Shown piece by piece: positions 7,283-15,157 of a stretch of DNA of 36,073 nucleotides. The DNA comes from Chloroflexota bacterium. Its GTDB lineage: Bacteria > Chloroflexota > Dehalococcoidia > Lucifugimonadales > Lucifugimonadaceae. The translations under genes and the position numbers were made by a program. How positions within the stretch are numbered: position 1 is the stretch's first letter; each line of letters starts with the position of its first letter. The stretch is taken from contig JABIHL010000004.1 of NCBI GenBank assembly GCA_018649665.1, positions 1 through 36,073 on the forward strand. The letters are read 5' to 3'. The notes below the pieces were generated by a model. The model made no database searches and was not told the origin of the DNA. It worked only from the letters and a program-made list of their open reading frames with translations.

Positions 7283-9160
7283 CTAACGATTGCGTACATT
7301 CGGTAGGCAGAAGCTGTTCGAGCATCGAACAGCTTTAAGATTCCTCGAAGCCACATCGTGATATATCACCAAAGGAAGACCGTCGGAACCGATCGTGATC
7401 GACGTGTGCTGACCGGCTAATGCAGATGTATCGACATCTACAGATGTGGCGTTTGTGCAGGCAATGTCGTCGCAGTGTGCGATTTCCAGAAAGCCGTTGA
7501 ACGAATCGTAGTAGCTGATGATTGCTCGCCCGTCGGTTCCGATTGTCATCGAGTTCCAGTCGCCAACACCACCACTGGTTACAGTTGCGGCCGTGGTCGA
7601 TGCCGAGCACGACATGTTTGAACAGTGGGCAGTTTTGAGATCGTTGCTCGTCACGTCGAAGTAGCTGACGAGCGCTCGACCATCGATACCGATAACGATA
7701 GAAGTGTCTTTACCGACATCGCCTGCGGAATCGATAATTTCATTCGTGCTGGTAGTGCAAGCCAAGTTCGAACAGTGTGCAACTTTCAGTGCTGTATTGG
7801 TCACATCGTAGTAGCTGATGATCGGGAAGCCGTCGGCTCCAATAGCAAGTGATGTATAGCGCCCAACGTCGCCGGTTTCATCGATGACGTTGATATCAGC
7901 CGAAGTGCAAGCCGTGTTGTTGCAGTGCGCAACTTTCAGGTTTCCGTTTGTCGTGTCGTAGTAGCTAGCGACACCTAGCCCGTCTGTACCGATTGCGATC
8001 GATGTGTACGCTCCAACGTTCCCTGTTCCCTCGATAGTCGTCTTGGAACTGTTTGCGCAGCTGATCGTCTGACAGTGGGCTATCTTGAAATCGGAACTGG
8101 TTGAGTTTTTGTAAGCGATCAGAGGCAGCCCGTCGGTTCCAATTATCACCGATGCATGCAAGTCGCCAGACCCAGTGCTTTCAACAATAGAAGGTGTGGC
8201 AGAAGTGCATGAAACGTCGTCACATTGGGCGAGATAAAGAGCATTGTTCGCTTCGTAGGCGAGCACTGGCAGACCGTCATCGCCGATAGTCACCGAGTTC
8301 CATAATCCTGCGTCACCGGGGCCGATCACGAGGGTGGTATTCACGTGCTTGGCACGCTGAAACGGAACAGTTTCGTTGGACGATAGCGTGATACATACGA
8401 GATTTCCGGTAGCGTCAATTCCGACTGCTACCAGACCCGCACCGCACGATTGACTCGATATTGCGTAGTCGCCGCTGGATGGCCCGGCATCACCACAGAC
8501 CCATGTCGAACCGTTAAAGATGGCTATCTCGGATGAACCGCAGTTCATTCCGCCGAGGGTGGTGTTGAGTGCTGCTGGACGATTGAGAATTTCGTTCCAG
8601 TTCACTGCTTCCAGACTATCGTCGCCATCGTCTAATCCAGCAGGTCGATTTACGATGTCGTCCCATTGGACTGAAGAAGCGACACCACCGGAGCTAAGGT
8701 CGCCCGGGACACCTGTAATCGATTCCCAAGCAACATCGGCAGTTCCCGCTGCCAGTTCGAGCGCTGTGAAGTAGTCGGCGTCGTGATCGTGGTCGCTTCG
8801 CGCAACTGTATTCGCTTCACCTGTACCGTCGAAATCTACTGAAGCTACATCACCTTCGATAGCGCCAGCAGTGGTGAGTCCAGGACCTATCGCGAGAACA
8901 CCTGATTTTCCATCGTCTCCTGATGCTCCAGTCAAGCCTTTAGGCCCTCGTGATCCTTCCGGGCCGGCCACTCCGGGGAAGCCTTGAAGACCGGTCGAGC
9001 CAGCAGGTCCTTCAGCGCCAATTTTACCTTGGGCCCCGGCAGGTCCCTGCGGTCCAATCTCGCCTTCGCTTCCTCCACACGCAATAACGACCATTAGTGC
9101 TAATGCGAGGGCAAGAATCGTGATTCCGGATTTCGAGGGCTGAGTAACTCGATGATTCAT
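7283..9160 (-). CDS. Lipoprotein with collagen-like stalk and seven-repeat probable beta-propeller
   Basis: A 625-residue predicted surface lipoprotein. The signal peptide ends in a lipobox (VVIAC) around residue 29. It is followed by about 19 Gly-X-Y triplets (GPQGPAGAQGKIGAEGPAG and on), a collagen-like rod. A middle section contains VARSDHDHD and two WxxIxNRPAxL motifs of the type found in fibre and tail proteins, then a Cys-containing linker. The C-terminal half is seven repeats of about 50 residues with the core TSIxIGxDGLPLISYYD followed by LKVAHCxxxxC. Seven such units suggest a seven-bladed beta-propeller, and every unit carries a C-x4-C pair. It is likely an exported adhesion or glycan-binding protein. 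The ATG at 9160 is preferred over a GTG four codons earlier. Confidence 0.8.
   Translation of the reverse strand: MNHRVTQPSKSGITILALALALMVVIACGGSEGEIGPQGPAGAQGKIGAEGPAGSTGLQGFPGVAGPEGSRGPKGLTGASGDDGKSGVLAIGPGLTTAGAIEGDVASVDFDGTGEANTVARSDHDHDADYFTALELAAGTADVAWESITGVPGDLSSGGVASSVQWDDIVNRPAGLDDGDDSLEAVNWNEILNRPAALNTTLGGMNCGSSEIAIFNGSTWVCGDAGPSSGDYAISSQSCGAGLVAVGIDATGNLVCITLSSNETVPFQRAKHVNTTLVIGPGDAGLWNSVTIGDDGLPVLAYEANNALYLAQCDDVSCTSATPSIVESTGSGDLHASVIIGTDGLPLIAYKNSTSSDFKIAHCQTISCANSSKTTIEGTGNVGAYTSIAIGTDGLGVASYYDTTNGNLKVAHCNNTACTSADINVIDETGDVGRYTSLAIGADGFPIISYYDVTNTALKVAHCSNLACTTSTNEIIDSAGDVGKDTSIVIGIDGRALVSYFDVTSNDLKTAHCSNMSCSASTTAATVTSGGVGDWNSMTIGTDGRAIISYYDSFNGFLEIAHCDDIACTNATSVDVDTSALAGQHTSITIGSDGLPLVIYHDVASRNLKAVRCSNSFCLPNVRNR
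7286..8330 (-). repeat. Seven tandem repeats of about 150 bp within the propeller lipoprotein
   Basis: Each unit encodes about 50 residues built on IGxDGLPLxxYxD and AHCxxxxC. The repeats have diverged at the DNA level but keep shared words such as gtagtagctgatgat and gaacagtgtgcaac on the plus strand. They explain the internal repetition of this stretch. Confidence 0.75.
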
Positions 9161-9461
9161 GTAATTCCACACTGAATATCTGGGTTGGTGACGCGATTAG
9201 ACATGTGCTCGTGCGTACATGACGCGATTGCTTGGATTGTACTGTCGCCCAGAAATTCGGTTCAGTTCAAACCCATTACCGGAATTAGATGACCATTCGG
9301 TCTTTACTGGGAAATTATTTAGATTTTGAAATGCACAGTTCGATAGAGGTACGAAAGAGGCTGTTCGCTATATCCTTCTCTTCGTTCGGCTCTTGTGGTC
9401 ATCCGTGGGTCTACGAATTGGCTTATTCTGTGTGCACAACGACAAAAGGATTCTCATAAGA
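9161..9461. other. Divergent intergenic region without a recognised gene
   Basis: This 301 bp gap separates the minus-strand lipoprotein from the plus-strand TrpB2-like gene, so promoters for both should lie here. I found no well-matched -35/-10 pair, terminator or repeat. AAAAGGA at 9444-9450 is a ribosome binding site candidate for the downstream gene, 11 bases before its ATG. Confidence 0.5.
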
Positions 9462-10826
9462 ATGGCAACTGTTACTGGCAACCGAATTACGCTGAACCCT
9501 CGTGAAATGCCTTCCCGTTGGTACAACGTTGAGGCCGATCTGCCGTTCAGAGTTCCGCCGATGATGTCGCCTTCCGGATATCCAATTACCGCTAGAGAAC
9601 TCGCTCCACTGTTTCCTAAACAGATAATCGAGCAAGAGCTAAACGCCAAAAGCCGCACGTTCAACATCCCTAAGGAAGTGAAACAGGCATATCAGCAGTG
9701 GCGGCCGACTCCCATGTTCCGGGCTACGGCTCTCGAAAAGGAACTGGGTACTACTGCCAAGCTGTTCTACAAGGTAGAAAGCGGGAGTCCGAGCGGATCA
9801 TATGAATCGAATACCGCAATTCCGCAGGCGTACTACACGAAGAAGGCGGGTGCCGACGGAATTGTTACGGGCGGAGCCGGAGGCGTCTGGATCAGCGCTA
9901 TCGGTCATGCTGCTTCACTGTTTGGGCTCGAGAGCCGCGTTTACAGCGTTAGAAAGCTCGGTTCTGATCGGGCTCGGGGCGATGCATACGGTCGGGTTTG
10001 GGGAGTTGATGTACAGGCAAGTCCATCGGAGAACACGCGAGTAGGCAAGCATCAGTTCAAAAAGGAAGGCGCTGATTCTGGATCGATCGCAACTGCGCTG
10101 GCAGAAGCTTACGAAGAGGCGACACTCAATCCGAACGTGAAATTTGCGATTCCTACCTTGATGGGCAACACGCTTATTCACCAAACGATCGTTGGACTCG
10201 AAGCTCAACGACAATTGGCTGCAGTAAACGAAGCGCCGGATCATGTCATCGGATCTATCGGGGCCGGATCGCACTTCGGTGGTCTTATCGCTCCGTTTAT
10301 TCCGGCTCGAATCCAAGGTCGTAATACAAGATTTGTCGCCGTTGAAGAATCTTCTTCACCGAGCCTCACACGCGGGGTCTACACCGAAGAGTCTGCCGAT
10401 GCAGCCGGTCTTATGCCGCAAGTGCCGATGTACACACTGGGACGTGAATACTCACCGCCGGGAGTACTGGCAGGGGCAATGCGATATCACGGTGTAGCTC
10501 CTATCGTTTCATCGCTTTATCGAGAGAAGTACATCGAGGCTGTGGCTCACGGACAGATCGAGTCGTACAGCGCTGGTCTGATGTTCACTCGTGCGGAAGG
10601 AATCGTTCTTTCACCTCATGCCATGTACACCGTTAAAGAGGTGATAGAGGAGGCATTGCGTGTGAAAGAAAAAGGAACCGACGACACAATTTTGTTCACG
10701 GTTACTCCAGCGATCAATGCTGAATCGTCGCCATACGATTCGCTACTCGACGGAGTTATGCACGATGAGAAACCTGAAGAGGCTTCGCTGAAGAAGTCAC
10801 TGGGTCGATTTATCGGTCGCGGCTAA
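9462..10826 (+). CDS. TrpB2-like fold-type II protein lacking the PLP lysine
   Basis: A 454-residue protein clearly homologous along its whole length to TrpB2-type tryptophan synthase beta chains. Shared elements include MPSRWYNVEADLP, ELAPLFPKQIIEQE, WRPTPMFRATALEKELGT, IGLEAQRQL, GSHFGGL, SLTRGVY, MYTLGREYSPPGVLAGAMRYHG and a late AEGI. The active site is rewritten. The PLP-lysine motif SGSHKINTA reads SGSYESNTA, so E115 replaces Lys. The loop ETGAGQWG reads GGAGGVWI, so G137 replaces the catalytic Glu. The phosphate loop is GAGSH, the later PAPES-x-HA is LSPHAMY, and the C-terminal SGHG is TPAI. It is therefore unlikely to make tryptophan. It may be a pseudoenzyme or a new catalyst. The ATG at 9462 matches the TrpB2 N-terminus. 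It precedes the E1 genes on the same strand. Confidence 0.9.
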   Translation: MATVTGNRITLNPREMPSRWYNVEADLPFRVPPMMSPSGYPITARELAPLFPKQIIEQELNAKSRTFNIPKEVKQAYQQWRPTPMFRATALEKELGTTAKLFYKVESGSPSGSYESNTAIPQAYYTKKAGADGIVTGGAGGVWISAIGHAASLFGLESRVYSVRKLGSDRARGDAYGRVWGVDVQASPSENTRVGKHQFKKEGADSGSIATALAEAYEEATLNPNVKFAIPTLMGNTLIHQTIVGLEAQRQLAAVNEAPDHVIGSIGAGSHFGGLIAPFIPARIQGRNTRFVAVEESSSPSLTRGVYTEESADAAGLMPQVPMYTLGREYSPPGVLAGAMRYHGVAPIVSSLYREKYIEAVAHGQIESYSAGLMFTRAEGIVLSPHAMYTVKEVIEEALRVKEKGTDDTILFTVTPAINAESSPYDSLLDGVMHDEKPEEASLKKSLGRFIGRG

Positions 10827-11009
10827 TTCCAGTCGATAGTTTTGCTCCGCACAGCGCTTCACGATGCTAAAGTTCTCGTGTCGTAACGCCGGTCGCTATC
10901 TGACCATTCGAATTCGACCAATGTCTTGATCTGAAATATGCGCTTGAGTAGGGCTGATTGCCCGCTGAAGTCACCAAAGCACCAAACGGTTAGCCGGAGG
11001 CACTTAAAG

Positions 11010-12008
11010 ATGGATATCTCCAAAGAGAAGCTGGAGTGGATATACACGACGATGTATCGAATCCGCCGCTTCGAGGAGACGATGCTCGAACAGACCCTTA
11101 AAGGAAACTCGATGGGTGTGGCACACACATCCGACGGGCAGGAAGCACCTCCCACCGGAATCTGTGCGCACCTAACCGACAAGGACTGGATCGGCTCGAC
11201 TCACCGTGGGCACGGTCACTGCATCTCTAAGGGTCTCGAAACCGACAAGATGATGGCTGAAGTGTTCGGTAAGGCGACAGGCCAGTGCGGCGGCAAGGGC
11301 GGCTCGATGCACATTTCCGACTTCTCGAAAGGGATGCTCGGAGCGAACGGCATTGTAGGAGCTTCGATTCCACTGGCAGTTGGTGCAGCATTGACTGCAA
11401 AGCTCAAGGGCATCGAGCACGAGTCAGTCGGAGTTTCGTTCTTCGGCGACGGTGCTTCTTCACAGGGTGTACTTCATGAATCAATGAACCTCGCTTCTGT
11501 CTGGAAGCTCCCGGTTATTTTTGCTTGCGAAAACAATGGCTACGCCGAAGCGACACCTTCCTGGTACGCCGTTTCCGCTGAAGACATTGCCTCACGAGCC
11601 GAGGGCTACGGAATGCCCGGTATCGTTGTGGATGGCATGGATGTATTCGCCGTCTACGACGCAGCGGGTGAAGCAATTGCACGAGCCCGTGCGGGTGAAG
11701 GTCCAACATTCATCGAGATGAAGACTTACCGGTACCACGGTCACTTCCACGCCGACGATACAAGCAAGTACCGAAAGCCAGAAGAAGAAGAGTTTTACAA
11801 GAAGCTCGACGCCATTAAGCATTTTGAACGAACTGTTTCCAAGCAGAAGCTGATGACAGAAAAGAAGATGAAGAGCATCCGTGATTCCATCGAACAGGAA
11901 ATGCTTCACGCTGTTGAGTTCGCTTTGAATAGCCCTATGCCGGACATTTCGACTCTGTATGACGATGTTTACGTCAACTACTCGAACCCAATTGCGGGTC
12001 TGCGCTAA
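11010..12008 (+). CDS. Thiamine-diphosphate dehydrogenase E1 alpha subunit (acetoin/pyruvate type)
   Basis: A 332-residue E1 alpha chain of a 2-oxoacid or acetoin dehydrogenase. The N-terminus YTTMYRIRRFEETMLEQ is the family signature, followed by THRGHGHCISKG and GGKGGSMHISD. The thiamine diphosphate and magnesium motif starts at G146-D147 (GDGASSQG) and ends at ENNGYAE (N175, N176). That loop sequence and GMLGANGIVGA resemble AcoA of acetoin dehydrogenases more than branched-chain enzymes. The start at 11010 has CCGGAGG nine bases upstream. The E1 beta gene follows after 66 bp. No lipoyl E2 or E3 gene is in the window, so the complex must use partners encoded elsewhere. The exact substrate is not determined by sequence. 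Confidence 0.9.
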   Translation: MDISKEKLEWIYTTMYRIRRFEETMLEQTLKGNSMGVAHTSDGQEAPPTGICAHLTDKDWIGSTHRGHGHCISKGLETDKMMAEVFGKATGQCGGKGGSMHISDFSKGMLGANGIVGASIPLAVGAALTAKLKGIEHESVGVSFFGDGASSQGVLHESMNLASVWKLPVIFACENNGYAEATPSWYAVSAEDIASRAEGYGMPGIVVDGMDVFAVYDAAGEAIARARAGEGPTFIEMKTYRYHGHFHADDTSKYRKPEEEEFYKKLDAIKHFERTVSKQKLMTEKKMKSIRDSIEQEMLHAVEFALNSPMPDISTLYDDVYVNYSNPIAGLR

Positions 12009-12074
12009 CCGCACACTATCCCTTTTGGTCAACCAGATTATTTAGTACCCAGAATTCAAGAATTAGAAACAGAT

Positions 12075-13145
12075 ATGACGACCTCACAAGCAAATAACCC
12101 GCTAGGACCCGGATACGACGGTGTCGCGGGCTCGGAGATGCGATTCCGAGACATTTTCCGTGACACGCTACGAGCGGAAATGAACAGAGATGATGATGTG
12201 TTCCTGATGGGCGAAGACATCTCAGGTGGCTTCGACAAGGACACCAAAGAACCACTCGACGCGTGGGGCGGGCCGTTCGCTGCCACTAAGGGATTGGTTC
12301 AAGAGTTTGGCGTTGAACGCATTCGTGATGCACCAATTTCCGAAGCCGGATTCGTTGGCGCAGCCGTAGGTTCCGCATTAACTGGCATGCGCCCAGTTGT
12401 CGACCTTATGTACTTCGACTTCGTAACTGTGGCGTTCGACCAGCTGCTTTCAAATGCAGCCAAGAGTCGCTACATGTTCGGTGGGCAGACCAAGGTCCCG
12501 TTGACCTTGTTTGCACGTTCAGGCGCAGGCACGGGGCACGCGGCTCAGCACTCAGAGAGTTTCTACTCGATGCTGGCGCACATTCCTGGGCTCAAGGTAG
12601 TAGTTCCTTCCGATCCTTATTCGGTGAAGGGCTTGCTCGCAGCAGCAATTCGTGACGACGATCCAGTATTCCTCGTGAACGATAAGAAGCTAATCAACCT
12701 CACCGGATTTGTTCCTGACGAGGATTACGTTATCGAGCTCGGCAAGGGTCGCTACATGCGACGCGGAACCGACGTAACGTTGGTTGGCATGTCGTACACA
12801 TCGGTTGTATGTCAGAAGGCTGCCGAACAGCTTGCTGAAATCGGAATCGATGCTGAAGTGATCGACATGATGTCGCTTTCACCGTTCGATGAAGACATCC
12901 TCATCGAGTCGGTTGCCAAGACGAACAATGTAGTGATCGTCGATGAGGACACTCCTCGCGCTTCGATGTCTTCAGAGTTTGCCGCAATTATTGCCGACAA
13001 GGCATTCGATCACCTCGATGCTCCTGTGAAGCGAGTCACCTCACCTCACTCTCCGGTTCCGTACAACAGTGCTCTCGAACAGGCGTTCATGCCTCAGCCG
13101 GCAGATGTTGTTGGAACGGTGAAGAACCTACTCGGACGAGAGTAA
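12075..13145 (+). CDS. Thiamine-diphosphate dehydrogenase E1 beta subunit (acetoin/pyruvate type)
   Basis: A 356-residue E1 beta chain pairing with the preceding alpha subunit in an alpha2-beta2 decarboxylase. Conserved features are VFLMGEDIS, RIRDAPISEAGFVGAAVGSA (the Glu that activates thiamine diphosphate), AAQHSESFYSMLAHIPGLKVVVPSDPY and the C-terminal domain ending in VTSPHSPVPYNSALEQ. The N-terminus is about 21 residues longer than typical. An internal ATG at residue 22 (MRFRDIFRD) would match the usual start, but GGAG abuts it directly, so the first ATG is kept. Where homologues usually read ENK, this protein has VNDKKL, which may affect specificity. A strong terminator follows 30 bp downstream. 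Confidence 0.9.
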   Translation: MTTSQANNPLGPGYDGVAGSEMRFRDIFRDTLRAEMNRDDDVFLMGEDISGGFDKDTKEPLDAWGGPFAATKGLVQEFGVERIRDAPISEAGFVGAAVGSALTGMRPVVDLMYFDFVTVAFDQLLSNAAKSRYMFGGQTKVPLTLFARSGAGTGHAAQHSESFYSMLAHIPGLKVVVPSDPYSVKGLLAAAIRDDDPVFLVNDKKLINLTGFVPDEDYVIELGKGRYMRRGTDVTLVGMSYTSVVCQKAAEQLAEIGIDAEVIDMMSLSPFDEDILIESVAKTNNVVIVDEDTPRASMSSEFAAIIADKAFDHLDAPVKRVTSPHSPVPYNSALEQAFMPQPADVVGTVKNLLGRE

Positions 13146-13174
13146 TAGTTCGTAGTCAAATAAGACTTAAATGA

Positions 13175-13211
13175 AAACCGGGTAGCTCGTATTGAGCTAC
13201 CCGGTTTTTTT
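13175..13211 (+). terminator. Intrinsic terminator after the E1 genes
   Basis: A perfect 14 bp stem (AAACCGGGTAGCTC with GAGCTACCCGGTTT) closes a five-base loop and runs into seven T residues at 13205-13211. It ends the 9462-13145 gene group. Confidence 0.92.
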
Positions 13212-13251
13212 GTAGTTGATTCGTACCAGCGTTGCCGGTTCGTATCACCTC

Positions 13252-13345
13252 TGTCACCCTGAATTCATTTTCAGGGTCAAACGTTCGGTTGGTTTCATCG
13301 TTTGGTGCGCCAGCGATAGATCCTGAAAATGAATTCAGGATGACA
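13252..13345. repeat. 94 bp palindromic element (MITE- or REP-like)
   Basis: Two 27-base arms (13252-13278 and 13319-13345) are inverted copies matching at 25 of 27 positions, separated by 40 bp. The ends read TGTCA and TGACA, and the arm core is CCTGAATTCATTTTCAGG. No transposase gene is present. The form suggests a dispersed non-autonomous repeat or an RNA hairpin element. Copy number elsewhere cannot be judged from this window. Confidence 0.7.
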
Positions 13346-13367
13346 TATGCCGATTGCTAGTTATCGC

Positions 13368-13402
13368 CCAGAAGTCCTTTCGGTTAAGGAGAGGACTTCT
13401 GG
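13368..13402. repeat. Inverted repeat, 11 bp arms
   Basis: CCAGAAGTCCT (13368-13378) and its exact complement AGGACTTCTGG (13392-13402) flank a 13-base spacer. It lies directly beside the 94 bp palindrome and a TTGCTGAGCTTGTCGAAG word (13406-13423) of a type commonly seen in dispersed intergenic repeats. Confidence 0.55.
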
Positions 13403-13477
13403 CATTTGCTGAGCTTGTCGAAGTGTGAGGGGGGGCGCCCGACGTTGGCACGGTCGCACGAATCTCCCTCAACCCAA

Positions 13478-13498
13478 CCTTCTCCCGCTGGGAGAAGG
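13478..13498. repeat. Short hairpin, CCTTCTCCC stem
   Basis: A nine-base perfect stem (CCTTCTCCC and GGGAGAAGG) closes a GCT loop. The surrounding words ccctcaacccaacc and gggagaagggg resemble a widespread class of intergenic repeats. Confidence 0.55.
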
Positions 13499-13562
13499 GG
13501 TTATTACTCGCAGAAGCCATCTCTACGAGACCATCTGTAAGTGGTCAACCTCATTTATCGTC

Positions 13563-13585
13563 CTCCCTCCCAGAGTGGGAGGGAG
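13563..13585. repeat. Short hairpin, CTCCCTCCCA stem
   Basis: A ten-base perfect stem (CTCCCTCCCA and TGGGAGGGAG) closes a GAG loop. It is followed by gttagagggtgggag. It resembles the hairpin at 13478-13498 in style, and together they flank a stretch with no coding potential. Confidence 0.55.
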
Positions 13586-13650
13586 TTAGAGGGTGGGAGA
13601 CTGCGACGCGTGACTGAGTCGTCCGACGACGATGAAACCTAACGCCCTCG

Positions 13651-14544
13651 CTAGCCCACTGGCATCTGACGGTTGGTCATCTTGCGTCCGACGGTTGCCT
13701 TCTCTTCGCCGCCACCGGAGAAGATGTTAGCGCCCATGTCGATAAGAACCTGAATGTTTCCAGCGTCGTCCTTGTTCGGGTCGTTCCAAGAGCATAGGAA
13801 CTTGAGACCATTACGGTCCGCAGCGCCCTTGATCTGTTCACGAACTCGGTTCATCTCTTCTGGGTACGGTGGGTCGTGAGCATCTGCCATTCCGAACGAC
13901 ATTCCCATGTCGCCAGGACCCCACTCAACGAACGCTAGTCCCGGCACTCGACAAATAGCGTCTGAATTGGCGGCCGATTCTTGATTTTCCAGCTTGAGAC
14001 CCAAGAAGAGTTCGCCTTCTGGGTTCAAAGGCCAAGGGTCGGCAATCTCGGTGTAGCGCTGAGGAGTTACGCCCCAAATTTCAGATGGCTGTTTCTGACC
14101 ACCGGCTCCACGCTGACCTTCGCCTAGCCCCTCGCGTCCGCTCTTGTGGAACGGGTATCGGCACTCTTCGATGAACGCACGAACGGCGTCGGCCTGTCGA
14201 GCGTGCGTGTGGAGAATTCCGTGAACTCCGGCAGAGAGGACTTGTCTGATCTGCCATGCATTAGCTCGAACTTCTTCGATGGTTCGGCAGTTGGACGGCA
14301 GTGTTGAGATAACAGCCGGTGTGCGGTGCCCAGCTTTGGTAGGCCCGCCATCGACGAGTCCTCTCATGAATTCCGTTAGGCCCGCAACATCGAAGGCGTG
14401 GTGCTCGAAATCGGTAATGAGGAAGTCGGCCCAAGTGCTTGCCTGCTTCAGTCCATTTTCGTACGTCAGATCACCGGTTCCGGTGTAGTAAACCGGTTCT
14501 CCGGATTCGATGAGTTCAATAACTCGGTTGATTCGTTTTACCAT
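13651..14544 (-). CDS. HpcH/HpaI aldolase / citrate lyase family protein
   Basis: A 297-residue member of the metal-dependent class II pyruvate aldolase family (HpcH/HpaI), which cleaves or forms carbon-carbon bonds next to pyruvate-like enolates. Family features are FLITDFEHHAFD (for the usual WxxIDxEH), SAGVHGILHTHARQADAVRAF, the GREGLGEGQRG stretch that aligns with the GxRGxG region, the metal-ligand Glu in GLKLENQES, and the Asp in FVEWGPGDMGMSFG. A tail of about 50 residues ends in GEEKATVGRKMTNRQMPVG. The ATG at 14544 has AGGG about seven bases upstream. It stands alone between the repeat-rich region and a divergent gene, so its substrate is not suggested by context. Confidence 0.85.
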   Translation of the reverse strand: MVKRINRVIELIESGEPVYYTGTGDLTYENGLKQASTWADFLITDFEHHAFDVAGLTEFMRGLVDGGPTKAGHRTPAVISTLPSNCRTIEEVRANAWQIRQVLSAGVHGILHTHARQADAVRAFIEECRYPFHKSGREGLGEGQRGAGGQKQPSEIWGVTPQRYTEIADPWPLNPEGELFLGLKLENQESAANSDAICRVPGLAFVEWGPGDMGMSFGMADAHDPPYPEEMNRVREQIKGAADRNGLKFLCSWNDPNKDDAGNIQVLIDMGANIFSGGGEEKATVGRKMTNRQMPVG

Positions 14545-14727
14545 TTTTATCCCTGATAGCTGTTCGTAAAATCAGTTTCGGATGCGCGATTTCTTCTCGG
14601 GCGCCGAATTCGTGTGGTCACAACTTCGTTCCGGCGGGTATCTTAACCCTGCTTTGCGTTTTGTGCGCAAGCATCGGCGTACATCTCAACGCTTCTAAGC
14701 ATAGAAACCTAAGACAGGAAATCGAAA

Positions 14728-15153
14728 TTGAGCAATTCAGCACAGGAAGCGATCGATACTTTTACGCGTTGGGCGCAAACGTTTAACGATCGCGACGCCG
14801 ACGCGATGATCGCCGAAATGCATTTCCCCCACATGCGACTCGCCGGAACTGAGTTTCAGACCTGGGTCACGAGTGACGATTTTAAAATGCCTCAGGACGA
14901 TATGACCAAGGCATTGGTTGCCGAAGGTTGGCACACAACGATCTCGAAATCGGTGACCGCAGCGCAGGCTGGTCCGGAGAAAGTGCATCTGGTGATTCGT
15001 CAATCACGCCAGCACAAAGACGGTTCGGAGTACAACGGCTTCGACACGCTGTGGATTTTCACGAAGATCGACGGTCGGTGGGGTGTTCAGTTCCGCTCGT
15101 CGTTCCTAGCGAACGCAACTCAGTCGTACGGAGCCAGCAAGCCAACGTTTTAG
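14728..15153 (+). CDS. NTF2/SnoaL-like small protein
   Basis: A 141-residue protein with the pattern of the NTF2-like superfamily. An N-terminal helix (EAIDTFTRWAQTFNDRDADAMIAEMHFPHMRL) is followed by alternating strands ending in LWIFTKIDGRWGVQFRSSF. Members act as small hydrolases, isomerases or ligand-binding proteins, so no function can be named. The start is TTG at 14728 with AGGAAA about eight bases upstream, and no ATG in the right position competes. It converges with the minus-strand lipoprotein gene, the stops being four bases apart. Confidence 0.65.
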   Translation: MSNSAQEAIDTFTRWAQTFNDRDADAMIAEMHFPHMRLAGTEFQTWVTSDDFKMPQDDMTKALVAEGWHTTISKSVTAAQAGPEKVHLVIRQSRQHKDGSEYNGFDTLWIFTKIDGRWGVQFRSSFLANATQSYGASKPTF

Positions 15154-15157
15154 TTGT

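Noticed and set aside
9915-10316. Minus-strand open frame of 133 codons
   Set aside because: Antisense to the TrpB2-like gene, whose homology spans the entire interval.
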